Assembly (NCBI GenBank): GCA_937919685.1
Contig: CALFOM010000188.1
Coordinates: 1 to 36,703 of the forward strand
Reading direction: 5' to 3'
DNA from: an uncultured Phycisphaera sp.
GTDB lineage: Bacteria > Planctomycetota > Phycisphaerae > Phycisphaerales > SM1A02
DNA: 36,703 bases
Notes under the pieces: generated by a model
What the model saw: the letters and a program-made list of their open reading frames with translations, nothing else
What the model was told of the DNA's origin: nothing
The model's database searches: none
Shown here: piece after piece, positions 26,969 through 35,464 of the stretch
How positions within the stretch are numbered: the stretch's first letter is position 1
Layout: every line of letters starts with the position of its first letter
Position numbers and translations under genes: made by a program

Positions 26969-29277
26969 GGCATGAACCCCGAAGTACCGCGCATCTCCAT
27001 CGGCTGGAAGACGATCCAAGCGGTCACCGTCCACAATGCGATGAATACCGCGGCGGACGGAAGCCAGCGAAGGGTGATGCTCCCGGGCGTGGGATGATCA
27101 TTTCGCTGAATCGCGATCGCACGCCACCCCCACCACGCGACTCCAAGACTCCCCGCGACGCCGAGTGAAAGCACGAGCAACTCGGCCGGCAGCATCCAAT
27201 CGGGCGGCGGCACGCAGCAACTCATGATTCGATCAGGAAGGCGATCGCTCACCCCGAGATCGTGTGCCACCCTGACCATGGACGCCTCCGCGGTCGGCCA
27301 GCCGGTGACCAAATGGAAGCCGAAGTGCACCACCCACATCGCCGCGCCGAGCGGCGCGGCGGCGAGGCCCGCGCGGGTGAGTCGCTCCCGTCGAGATGCC
27401 GACGAATCACCGATTGCGGCGAAGGCGAGAACGCCGAGCCCCGCAAGGATCGAAACAACCACGAATGCGGCCGCCACCAGCACTCCCGAATCATTTCCAG
27501 AGATGTCCTCAAGCACCCCGACCACGGGTCCGGTCATTCCAGCGGCGTTCGCGATCCCCCCGATGGCCAGCACGGCGAGCAGCACACCGAGATCGAGCCG
27601 ACGCGAGAGCCGCCCGATGCCGCTGCGCCATCCCGCGTCAGCCAGATCCGAACCGGGCACCTGGCGGATGAGTCCGACATTGTCGTGTGGGCAGGCACTC
27701 ACGCAGTCGAGGCAGAAGGTGCAGTCGAGATTGCCCGACTTACTGGGTATCAAGAGGTCGAGACCGCACCCCGGTCCGCCCGGTCCGCCGACCAGACAGT
27801 CGTGCGTGGTGCAGGTCGTACACCGAGCCGGGTCAATCGCCGCCACCGTCCGCGTCGAGATCGTCGACATCGCCATCTGGTACTGCCCCACGGGACAGAC
27901 GTAACGGCAGAAGGACGCGCCTTCGAACAACAGATCGATGGCCGTCGCGGCGACCACGAGTCCGATGATCAGGATCGCGGTCGCCAGCGGACTCGCCCAA
28001 AGATCGAAGGCCTCGTAGGCGACGAGCCAGATCACCACCAATCCGACGGCGATCCATTTGGAGCGAAGCCGACGCGGCCAACGCCATCGTGGCGAGACCC
28101 AACGCCGAAGAACGGAACGAGGAGCGATCAACGGACACGCGAAACAGGCGACGTTCCCCAGAACCAAGAGCAAGACCACCGTCACGCCTCGCCAATGCGT
28201 CCACGGAAGCGTGCCAGCGAGGTTCATCGGCGACTCGTCGGGGCCGAGCATCCCATCGATGGCGATGATCGCGGCGCCCGCAAGCGTCGCCAGTCGAATC
28301 CCCAGCCGGAAGGCTGACGAACGAAGCAGCCGACCAAGCATCGGTACGCGAAGCAGGTCGCCACGATCGCGGGGTGGGGAAAGTACGGGAAGCGAGATTG
28401 ACTTCGATGGAGTCGACGCGTTCGTGCCGCGCTGCGTCGGCCGGGTCCCGAGCATCCAACGTGCGGTGATGACCATCGCGGGAATCAGATAGACCAGGTT
28501 TCCGGGGACCCACATCAGCCCAGCGGCAAGCTGTTGATCGAGCACCGCATCGAAGCCTCGCGCCGCGGCGAGCTTTCCGTACCACGAATAGACCGGGGCA
28601 TCCGCGAAGGCGAGTGCCGCACTCACCACCGTATTCACGAGATCCGCGGAGACGAGATAAGGGATTAGCGCGATTCGCGGCCACGGCGACCGATACGGAA
28701 ACGGTGCGACAACGGGAAGCCAGAAGACAAGCCCAGCACCCAGCATGCTCACGTGCTCGACGAGGTGCCACGTCGGATTCTGAATGGCCAGTTCGTACGC
28801 GGCCGGAACATGCCAGCCCAGCGTCGTTCCAGCCATCAACACCCAACCCACCACCGGGTGGACCGCCCGACGCAACGCCGCACGGAACCACGGCGCCGCG
28901 AAGATCGGACCCAAGACGCCCGACCGCCACGAGCGAGGCAATCCCATCAGCATCGGCATCGCGGGGGCGCCGAACCACCAGAGCGGCGGCACCACCAGGG
29001 CCAGAAGCATGTGTTGGATCATGTGCGCCGAAAGGGAACGCTCGGCCGCCGCGTCTAACGGCGTGGCGACGGCCACAAGCAGTCCCAGCCAACCGAGACC
29101 GAACGACAGTTGTCTCCAGCGCGGAAATCGAGCTGCGGTACGGCGACCTGCGCGGAGAAGTCGACGCCGCCCGACGAAGTAGATGGAGATCGAGACCAGC
29201 GCCGCCACCACAGTCCACGGCGCGCCGGAGACGGCGGCCCCGAGCACTTCGACCGAGGTGGCCACGCCAAGGGTCAT
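26965..29277 (-). CDS. CtaG (caa3 assembly factor) fused to a FixG/NapH-like polyferredoxin
   Basis: 770 aa. Residues about 15-285 are CtaG_Caa3 family: seven helices with LSAHMIQHMLLALVVPPLWWFGAP, the TWHLVEHVSMLGAGLVFWLPV His pair and a final AGLMWVPGNLVYLIPAMVI. After a polar linker (about 285-310) comes a FixG/NapH-type membrane ferredoxin: CFACPLIAPR, CRYVCPVGQYQ (about 455), CTTCTTHDC (about 487) and CTFCLDCVSACP (about 520), enough cysteines for two [4Fe-4S] clusters and the NapH membrane motifs. About 220 more residues form further helices (WVVHFGFHLVTG) ending the protein. CtaG aids copper insertion at CuB; CcoG/FixG reduces Cu(II). A combined role is inference. It follows cytochrome b by 18 bases. 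Confidence 0.9.
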   Translation of the reverse strand: MTLGVATSVEVLGAAVSGAPWTVVAALVSISIYFVGRRRLLRAGRRTAARFPRWRQLSFGLGWLGLLVAVATPLDAAAERSLSAHMIQHMLLALVVPPLWWFGAPAMPMLMGLPRSWRSGVLGPIFAAPWFRAALRRAVHPVVGWVLMAGTTLGWHVPAAYELAIQNPTWHLVEHVSMLGAGLVFWLPVVAPFPYRSPWPRIALIPYLVSADLVNTVVSAALAFADAPVYSWYGKLAAARGFDAVLDQQLAAGLMWVPGNLVYLIPAMVITARWMLGTRPTQRGTNASTPSKSISLPVLSPPRDRGDLLRVPMLGRLLRSSAFRLGIRLATLAGAAIIAIDGMLGPDESPMNLAGTLPWTHWRGVTVVLLLVLGNVACFACPLIAPRSVLRRWVSPRWRWPRRLRSKWIAVGLVVIWLVAYEAFDLWASPLATAILIIGLVVAATAIDLLFEGASFCRYVCPVGQYQMAMSTISTRTVAAIDPARCTTCTTHDCLVGGPGGPGCGLDLLIPSKSGNLDCTFCLDCVSACPHDNVGLIRQVPGSDLADAGWRSGIGRLSRRLDLGVLLAVLAIGGIANAAGMTGPVVGVLEDISGNDSGVLVAAAFVVVSILAGLGVLAFAAIGDSSASRRERLTRAGLAAAPLGAAMWVVHFGFHLVTGWPTAEASMVRVAHDLGVSDRLPDRIMSCCVPPPDWMLPAELLVLSLGVAGSLGVAWWGWRAIAIQRNDHPTPGSITLRWLPSAAVFIALWTVTAWIVFQPMEMRGTSGFMP

Positions 29278-29295
29278 GAGGCGGTTCGACTCCGA

Positions 29296-30849
29296 TCAAC
29301 GAGCAGCAACGGTATCCGAGTCGACTTCGGGTTCGGCTTCGGCGCGGGGATCGACGGTTGGTGATTGATCCCGACCGGGCTGCTGCTCCATCGCGCCGGG
29401 AATGAGTGCCGGAAGAGTTCCACCGTCGAGGGTCGAAAGGAAGGCGGCCAACGCCTCTGTCTCAGCGCTATTGAGGCTCTTGCCATAGGCGGGCATGTTG
29501 CCTCCACCCTGCTGAATCTGCCGCACCAGTTGATCCCAACTCAACCGAGTGGCGACATCATCGAGCGCGGGACCTCGCTCGCCACCCTCACCGCCGATGG
29601 AGTGACAATTGCGGCACTGGGCGTACTGCAGTTGGATTGCTCCCTGAAGTTCGAGCGGCGAGCGGTGACGGACGTATTCGATCGGCGTCGGAATGGAGGT
29701 CCACGCCTTCATCACCGGACTCCATGGTGACGTCTCGCCGAGCCAGGTCAGGACGGCCAGTGCGGTCACGATGATGCAGAGAATGATCACGGAAATCGGA
29801 CGACGAGACGGGGCCCGCTCGCCGCTTGGCGAGATGAACGGGAGCGCCGCCAAGAAGGCGATGCCGACCGGTGGACCAACGAGGATGAGGAAGGTCTCAG
29901 AGTCCGGTGGAAGCAGCGCGAGCACCGCAAACAACCAGAGGAACAGACCGTCGGGCCGTGGCGCGACTTCGATGATCGTCGGGCTGGGAACCGGGCCGGG
30001 ACCGAAGGGACCGTACCAGGCCGCCAGTCCGATCAATCCGATCAGCGCCGCACCGCAGAACACCATGTCACGCCGCGCCGCATCGGGGAAGAACGGAACG
30101 CCGGTCTTCTTAACCCGATCTTCATACTCTTTGCGATAGGTCTCGGGCTTGACCGGCTGGCCGACCTTGGGCATCTCGCTGATGCCGCCCTTGAGCACGA
30201 GGATCAAGTGGAGTCCGATCAGTCCGATCGCCGTGCCGGGAAGCACGAAGACGTGCAGGGCGAAGAATCGACTGAGGGTCGCACCGGAGATGTTCGGACC
30301 GCCGAGGACCACCGACCGTAGCCAGTTGCCTGCAAACGGGACCCGATCCACGATCGCGGCGCCGATACCGAGGCCCCAGTAGGCGTTGGCATCCCAGCGC
30401 ATGATCTGACCGGTGAACGCGAGCCCCAGCGTGGTGACGCACAGCGCGACGCCCGCCACCCAGGTCAGTTCCCGCGGGAATTTGTAGGTCCCGTGCAGGA
30501 AGATCTGCGTCATGTGGATCAACATCATGATGCACATGGCGTTCGAACTCCAGCCGTGAAGGGCTCGGAGCATCCATCCCATCGGAATCTTCTCGTCGAT
30601 GTAGACGAGGCTCTGGTACGCCTCGCCGGCACTCGGCACAAACAAGGTCGTTAGCAAGACTCCGGTCACCAACTGCACGATGAAGAACATCAGCGTGGCG
30701 CTGCCGAAGACGTACCACCACTTGGCGCTCCGAGGAACCTTGTGGAACATCGCATGCTCGGTGACCGCGACCAGACCGGTCCGGTCGTCGATCCATCCGA
30801 GGGTTCGTCCGATGACACCAATGACACCAATGACACCTGGGCTCTTCAT
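29296..30849 (-). CDS. qcrB: Cytochrome b (b6-type) with fused cytochrome c domain
   Basis: 517 aa from ATG 30849, with AGGAGAG eight bases upstream. Diheme b core: ligands His98/His112 (13 residues between) and His199/His214 (14 between), the spacing of b6-type proteins. Quinol oxidation site region: the usual PEWY is replaced; the aligned stretch reads APRPDGLFLWLFAVLALLPP. A C-terminal cytochrome c domain has CRNCH (412-416) and NMPAYGKSL with the likely axial Met. The N-terminus has a GVIGVIGVIG repeat. The protein oxidises quinol and reduces the fused c heme and the diheme c protein. It follows Rieske by one base. Confidence 0.9.
   Translation of the reverse strand: MKSPGVIGVIGVIGRTLGWIDDRTGLVAVTEHAMFHKVPRSAKWWYVFGSATLMFFIVQLVTGVLLTTLFVPSAGEAYQSLVYIDEKIPMGWMLRALHGWSSNAMCIMMLIHMTQIFLHGTYKFPRELTWVAGVALCVTTLGLAFTGQIMRWDANAYWGLGIGAAIVDRVPFAGNWLRSVVLGGPNISGATLSRFFALHVFVLPGTAIGLIGLHLILVLKGGISEMPKVGQPVKPETYRKEYEDRVKKTGVPFFPDAARRDMVFCGAALIGLIGLAAWYGPFGPGPVPSPTIIEVAPRPDGLFLWLFAVLALLPPDSETFLILVGPPVGIAFLAALPFISPSGERAPSRRPISVIILCIIVTALAVLTWLGETSPWSPVMKAWTSIPTPIEYVRHRSPLELQGAIQLQYAQCRNCHSIGGEGGERGPALDDVATRLSWDQLVRQIQQGGGNMPAYGKSLNSAETEALAAFLSTLDGGTLPALIPGAMEQQPGRDQSPTVDPRAEAEPEVDSDTVAAR
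30812..30838. repeat. 9-bp tandem repeat (3 copies) at the cytochrome b N-terminus
   Basis: Three copies of ATGACACCA (last with one change) encode GVIGVIGVIG just after the start of the cytochrome b gene. The unit keeps the frame. Confidence 0.85.
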
Positions 30850-30850
30850 T

Positions 30851-31435
30851 TCAGGTGCTCTCCTGAAGACCAGGCAGGCGTCCGCCCAGAATTTCGAAAC
30901 TGCCGTCAACGACCCGCCAGTCGTACTCGTAGAGGCCACGGGGCGGCGGTCCTGACGCGCGAGCGCCGTCTTCGTAATAGACGCCGCCGTGGCACGGGCA
31001 CATGAAGAGCCGCGACTGAGCAAACCACTCGACTGGACAACCAAGGTGGGCGCAGGTCACTGCGAAGACCTGAAAGGTCTCATGAGCGATGCACCGGACG
31101 TAGCAGACGTTCTGATTGGTATCGCCGTCGGTCGGGGAATCCCAGGGGTTGGTGAATTTCACCAGCACCGTCTCGCCGATCTTGAAGTTCGTCGCCTTGC
31201 CCAGCGCGATCCAGCGATTCGGATCGCCGGCCTCCGCCGGGCCGATCGCGACGCCGATGATCGGAACCGCCGCGAGCCCACCACCCACCGTAAGCAAGGT
31301 GGTTCCGGCGGCGAACAAAAATCCGCGACGCCCTCCGCTCTTCACAGCTTCGCATCCTTCGCAACCGCCGACTTCCGACGGGAGCGCCGAAGTAGGTTCG
31401 GTTCCGGTTGATTCTTCACTCGGTCGCTCACTCAT
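30851..31435 (-). CDS. qcrA: Rieske iron-sulfur protein
   Basis: 194 aa from ATG 31435, sharing ATGA with the stop of the diheme cytochrome gene. [2Fe-2S] ligands: Cys128 and His130 in CAHLGC, Cys146 and His149 in CPCHGG; Cys133/Cys148 form the expected disulfide. A Tat-type anchor (GGRRGFLFAAGTTLLTVGGG, RR36-37) precedes the helix, so TatC export is expected. The 35 residues before it contain a CEGC pair (Cys25/Cys28) on the cytoplasmic side that is not part of the known cluster. It accepts the first electron from quinol and passes it to cytochrome c. It is encoded one base before cytochrome b. Confidence 0.95.
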   Translation of the reverse strand: MSERPSEESTGTEPTSALPSEVGGCEGCEAVKSGGRRGFLFAAGTTLLTVGGGLAAVPIIGVAIGPAEAGDPNRWIALGKATNFKIGETVLVKFTNPWDSPTDGDTNQNVCYVRCIAHETFQVFAVTCAHLGCPVEWFAQSRLFMCPCHGGVYYEDGARASGPPPRGLYEYDWRVVDGSFEILGGRLPGLQEST

Positions 31436-32250
31436 GGTGCACCATCCTCCACTTCCGGTCCCGATGGCCAGGTGTTTCGCTTCGAGGCGAGGTATGCGAC
31501 AAGATCGGCAACGTCGGCCGCGTCTAGGCCCCCCGTGACCTCGCCACCGTCCGGCCCGCGGAATGGCCCCGCGGCCCCCGGCATGCCCAGATCGGTGCGG
31601 CCGAAGACGATGTTCGATCGCAGATGCTGGTCGCTGACCAAACGAAGATAGAAGGGATCGGTCACGCTGCCCGCGATCAATTGATCGGGCATCGCACCTT
31701 CCAGCACCGGCACCTTCTGTTCGGCGGGATGACACGCGGCGCACTTCGCCGCGAAGATGCTGGCACCTCTGGCAATATCACCCGTTGCATCCGACGGACG
31801 CCAAGAGATGCCCCGCGACACATTCGAACCTTCACTGCTGGCCCAGGTCGTATGCATCCCCTTGATGAAGTCGCGGATGATCTCATCCGAAACCCCACCG
31901 ATCGCGTTGCCGCCAAAACCTGGCATTCGACTGCTAGGGACGCCGTCGCGAATGATCGAGAACATCTCGCCGTCCGGTACCGCTTTGAGGTACTCGGCAT
32001 TCCGCATCGGGAGACCGGCGCCCATCTGTCCGTCGGCGCCATGACATCCGGTACAGCGTTCCGCCCACATCGCCTCGAATCCTGCGGTCGTCGCCACGGA
32101 GATCACCGGCGCCGGATTCGGCGGCGGTTTTCCCGGAAGGCGGTCGCATGCGGCCCCTACGAAAATCCACGATGCCGCGATCACCAGACGAAGACTCTTC
32201 GACGCGGACGTCAGTGGCTGATGAAGATGACTGGAATCGAACCGGATCAC
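31432..32250 (-). CDS. Diheme cytochrome c lipoprotein of the bc module
   Basis: 272 aa from GTG 32250, which forms GTGA with the preceding stop and has GAGGGAG seven bases upstream. Signal peptide ends in VGAAC, a lipobox with Cys36, so it is a membrane-anchored periplasmic lipoprotein. Two cytochrome c domains: CTGCH (about 64-68) with a Met in SRMPGFGG, and CAACH (about 167-171) with LGMPGAAGPFRG supplying the second axial Met. It precedes Rieske and cytochrome b, the place QcrC occupies in actinobacteria. It likely carries electrons from Rieske to the caa3 oxidase. Similarity to QcrC is functional by context, not close in sequence. Confidence 0.88.
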   Translation of the reverse strand: MIRFDSSHLHQPLTSASKSLRLVIAASWIFVGAACDRLPGKPPPNPAPVISVATTAGFEAMWAERCTGCHGADGQMGAGLPMRNAEYLKAVPDGEMFSIIRDGVPSSRMPGFGGNAIGGVSDEIIRDFIKGMHTTWASSEGSNVSRGISWRPSDATGDIARGASIFAAKCAACHPAEQKVPVLEGAMPDQLIAGSVTDPFYLRLVSDQHLRSNIVFGRTDLGMPGAAGPFRGPDGGEVTGGLDAADVADLVAYLASKRNTWPSGPEVEDGAP

Positions 32251-33116
32251 GATGAATCTCCCTCGGTCTGCTCGAAGCCCATTCGACTCTCGAACGAACG
32301 ACCGACCTGAAGACGGATCTTCGTGGTTCTGGAAATCACCGCGGCACAGGCGATCCCGAATGCGATCTGACTTCCGAGAAACCAGGGCCACGAGATGTAT
32401 TCCTCGAGGGTCGGATTGACGACTCGCATCGTGGCCCAGGCGATCCCTGTCCAGATGATCGGGGCGATCAAACCACCCGCCAGCAGCGGTCTGCGAGGCA
32501 TCATCGGAAGCGAAACCACGAAGACCATGCCGACGGCGAGACTCAGGCAGACGTGAACCGCCACCGCCGTGGCGAACCAACCGCCGTTGAAGAGGCGGAG
32601 TTGCTCCAGCGTCGCGTCACCCACCGATGGGAGCACAGTCCCGGCGAGGAGATTGATCGGCATCCAGAAACTGCCTTCGTCGATCAGTCCCCAACCCGCG
32701 GCGACCACCGCCATCGCGATGGCGCCAGCCACGGCACCCTTGAAACCACTTTGATACGGATGGATTTCTTCAGGAACCACGTTCCGAGGCGACTTCGCCG
32801 GGCGGGGTTCAAAGACCGGGGGTGGAAGCACCGCCTCGCAATCTGCAACCGGGATCGCCTCGACATTCTCGTGCGGGAAGACCTCCCTGAACCAGCCGAT
32901 CAAGCCGACCAGCGCGAAGGCCGCTCCGACCACGCTAACCATCCAGTTGGTGACCAGTCCCGCGAAGATGAACGTCAGGCCGAACGCGGCGAGAATCGGC
33001 CACGGCGTTGGCTGCGGAATCGCGCGGAGATACGGCATCTCCGACGGTCCACGCGGCGCCAGCGCCGCACGTTCCGCGAGCCGTTCGGCCTTTGATTTGT
33101 CGTGGTCGGGCGTCAT
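32247..33116 (-). CDS. Membrane protein of the second cox cluster, unknown function
   Basis: 289 aa from ATG 33116, which shares ATGA with the coxC2 stop. Two parts: residues about 35-85 hold two helices (PTPWPILAAFGLTFIFAGLVTNWMVSVVGAAFALVGLIGWFREVFP), resembling small aa3-oxidase accessory subunits; residues about 125-275 hold about four or five helices, with HPYQSGFKGAVAGAIAMAV, MPINLLAGTVLPS, MPRRPLLAGGLIAPIIWTGIAWATMRVVNPTLEEYISWPWFLGSQIAFG. A polar, Pro-rich linker joins them. No redox motif is visible. Overlaps at both ends (ATGA, GTGA) place it between the oxidase and bc genes, so it may be a linker subunit of a bc-oxidase supercomplex. That is inference. Confidence 0.75.
   Translation of the reverse strand: MTPDHDKSKAERLAERAALAPRGPSEMPYLRAIPQPTPWPILAAFGLTFIFAGLVTNWMVSVVGAAFALVGLIGWFREVFPHENVEAIPVADCEAVLPPPVFEPRPAKSPRNVVPEEIHPYQSGFKGAVAGAIAMAVVAAGWGLIDEGSFWMPINLLAGTVLPSVGDATLEQLRLFNGGWFATAVAVHVCLSLAVGMVFVVSLPMMPRRPLLAGGLIAPIIWTGIAWATMRVVNPTLEEYISWPWFLGSQIAFGIACAAVISRTTKIRLQVGRSFESRMGFEQTEGDSS
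32258..32264 (-). promoter_or_regulatory. Shine-Dalgarno GAGGGAG deciding the diheme cytochrome start
   Basis: GAGGGAG lies seven bases before GTG 32250. With the GTGA overlap it selects the start that gives a proper lipoprotein signal; longer frames upstream read Arg/Asp-rich and are not protein-like. Confidence 0.6.
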
Positions 33117-33736
33117 GCCGCGGCTCCCTGCGGGACTCGCCCGACAATGTAGACGAGCGTGAACACGAGGATCCAGACCACGTCCACGAAGTGCCAGTAC
33201 CAGGTCGCGACGTCCACCCGCTGATGGTCGCGCGCCGGGTTGATGCAACCGAAGAGCGAGAGGATGAAGACCCCGATCAACAAGACGAGTCCGACCAAGA
33301 CATGGAACGCGTGGAAGCCGACGAGGGAGTAGAAGTTGGTTCCGAAGGCGTTTGACTGGATCGTCAGCCCCTTGTCCTCGATAAGCCCCCACCACTCGTA
33401 GCCCGTGCCGAGAAGGAACTCCAGACCGAGCAGGATGGTCACCGCCAACCAGATCCGGAACGCCCCCATCGCGCCTCGCGCGAGCGACCTGACCGCCAGT
33501 ACCACCGTGATGCTCGAACTGAGCAGGCAGACGCTGTTGATCAGCACCATGTTCAGTTCAAGGCAGTCGAGCGGTTGCGGGCCGTCAGGGCTCTTCCCGA
33601 TGTAATAGAGGTAGGTCACCAGGAAGGCGCTGAAGAAGGCGCTCTCCATGAAGATCAAGGAAGCCATGCCGACCTTCGCTCGGGAAAGCGGTGCGGTCAG
33701 AGGAACATTGCTGGTCGTCGCGTTTAAGGCGGTCAT
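33113..33736 (-). CDS. coxC: Cytochrome c oxidase subunit III (second cluster)
   Basis: 207 aa, about five helices. Marks: LSRAKVGMASLIFMESAFFSAFL, FYSLVGFHAFHVLVGLVLL and the final VDVATWYWHFVDVVWILVFTLVYI. It lacks the His/Asp tail and long loop of the subunit III in the ACIII operon. It follows coxA2 by 27 bases and overlaps the next gene by four bases. It supports proton uptake and stability of the A1-type oxidase. Confidence 0.92.
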   Translation of the reverse strand: MTALNATTSNVPLTAPLSRAKVGMASLIFMESAFFSAFLVTYLYYIGKSPDGPQPLDCLELNMVLINSVCLLSSSITVVLAVRSLARGAMGAFRIWLAVTILLGLEFLLGTGYEWWGLIEDKGLTIQSNAFGTNFYSLVGFHAFHVLVGLVLLIGVFILSLFGCINPARDHQRVDVATWYWHFVDVVWILVFTLVYIVGRVPQGAAA

Positions 33737-33763
33737 CCGCGCACCTTCCTCTGCAGTCGGGGA

Positions 33764-35449
33764 TCACTCGTAATGTGCATCGGGATCCTCCGGGTGCTTG
33801 CGGTCCCAGAGCGGCCGCGCGCTGGTACAGGTCGGAATGCGGTCGAAGTTCCAATCGGGCGGCGGACTGGTGGTCGACCACTCGAGCGTCCAAGCGTCCC
33901 ATGGATCATCGCCCGCCACCTCGCCCTTGCGAAGGCTTCGGACCACGTTCCACAGGAAGATCGCGACGCCCGCCATCTGCACCGGAACTCCAATCGAGCT
34001 GATCAGATTCCAGATCTCCCAACCACGATCTACTTCGTAGGTGTAGATGCGGCGGGGCATGCCCAGCGCGCCCGAGACGTGCATGGGCATAAAGGTCAGC
34101 GTGAACCCGATGAAGAGGAGCCAGAACGTCCACTTCCCGAGCCGCTCGTTCAGCATTCGGCCAGTGGCCTTGGGGAACCAGTAGAACAACGCGCCAAAGA
34201 TTCCGAACACCGTCCCGCCGAAGAGGACGTAGTGGAAATGACCCACCACGAAGTAGCTGTCGGACAACTGCCAGTCCATGGGGACCGTCGCCAGCATGAT
34301 GCCGGTCAGTCCGCCGATCACGAACATCGCCACGAAGCCGGTCACGAAGAGCATCGGGGTTGTGAACTGAAGTCGTCCACCCCACATGGTGCCGAGCCAG
34401 TTGAATATCTTGATCCCGGTCGGGACCGATATCAGGAAGGTCGTGGCGCCGAAGAAAGAGTCGAGCACCGGCCCGAGTCCAACCACGAACATGTGGTGCG
34501 CCCAGACGCCCAGCGAGATGAACCCGATTCCGACCGTCGCCGCAACCATCAGGGGATACCCGAAGATCACCTTCCTGCTGAAGGTCGGCATGATCTCGCT
34601 CACGAACCCGAAGGCGGGGAGAATCAGGATGTAGACCTCGGGGTGACCGAAGAACCAGAAGAGATGTTGCCAGAGGATCGCAGACCCTTGCGTCTCGGGA
34701 TCGAAGAAGTGCGCTCCAAGGGTCCGGTCGAAGAGCAGCATCGACTGAGCGGCGGTGAGAATCGGTATCGCCACCAGAACCAAGAACGCCACCACCAGCA
34801 TCATCCAGGCGATCATCGGCATTCGCATCAACTTCATGCCCGGACACCGCATGCAAAGGATGGTGGCGATGAAGTTGATCGCGGTGGTCATGCTTCCGAA
34901 GCCACTGACCAGAATTCCCAGGATCCAGTAGTCGGTGCTGTTACCGCGACTGAAGGTCCGACTGGTGAGCGGCGCGTAGGCGAACCAACCGACATCGGGC
35001 GCGGTGCCCGCCCCATAGAGGCCGTCGGCGCCCACGTAGCTGAAGTAGAGAAGGAGCCCGCCAAAGATGAACAGCCAGAATCCGAAGGCATTCAGCCTCG
35101 GGAAGGCCATATCACGGGCTCCCACCATGAGGGGGATCAGATAGTTACCGAAGCCCAGCAGGATCGGCATGCCCACCAGGAACACCATGGTGGTGCCGTG
35201 CATCGTGAACAACTGGTTGAAGGTGGCCGGATCGACGATTTCGTTTCCGGCCTGGGCCAGCTGAAGTCGCATGAACGCCGCTTCAATGCCCCCAACGAGG
35301 AAGAAGATCAGGCCGGCACCGATGTACATCATCGCCAGCTTCTTGTGATCGACGGAGATCGCCCATTGCATCACCGACTCCCAGAAACGCCCGCGCGGAG
35401 ACGGCCCCGGGAGGGATGCGAGACTGGAATGTCCTGAGCCAATGGTCAT
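33764..35449 (-). CDS. coxA: Cytochrome c oxidase subunit I, A1 type (second cluster)
   Basis: 561 aa. Catalytic subunit of the second caa3 oxidase: DHKKLAMMYIG at the start, D-channel Asp in GARDMAFPRLN, the proton-path Glu in FFGHPEVYILILPAFG (34631-34654), CuB histidines in GVWAHHMF, K-channel Lys in TGIKIFNW, and heme ligands in VVGHFHYVLFGG. The intact GHPEVY makes this an A1-type enzyme, unlike the A2-type CoxA at 7631-9331. C-terminal stretch SLRKGEVAGDDPWDAWTLEW is typical. It follows coxB2 by 15 bases. Confidence 0.97.
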   Translation of the reverse strand: MTIGSGHSSLASLPGPSPRGRFWESVMQWAISVDHKKLAMMYIGAGLIFFLVGGIEAAFMRLQLAQAGNEIVDPATFNQLFTMHGTTMVFLVGMPILLGFGNYLIPLMVGARDMAFPRLNAFGFWLFIFGGLLLYFSYVGADGLYGAGTAPDVGWFAYAPLTSRTFSRGNSTDYWILGILVSGFGSMTTAINFIATILCMRCPGMKLMRMPMIAWMMLVVAFLVLVAIPILTAAQSMLLFDRTLGAHFFDPETQGSAILWQHLFWFFGHPEVYILILPAFGFVSEIMPTFSRKVIFGYPLMVAATVGIGFISLGVWAHHMFVVGLGPVLDSFFGATTFLISVPTGIKIFNWLGTMWGGRLQFTTPMLFVTGFVAMFVIGGLTGIMLATVPMDWQLSDSYFVVGHFHYVLFGGTVFGIFGALFYWFPKATGRMLNERLGKWTFWLLFIGFTLTFMPMHVSGALGMPRRIYTYEVDRGWEIWNLISSIGVPVQMAGVAIFLWNVVRSLRKGEVAGDDPWDAWTLEWSTTSPPPDWNFDRIPTCTSARPLWDRKHPEDPDAHYE

Positions 35450-35464
35450 ATCGGGACCTTCACG

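Noticed and set aside
33773-35437. Long + strand open frame of 554 codons opposite coxA2
   Set aside because: Same charged composition and position opposite the second coxA; a codon-usage shadow, not a gene.
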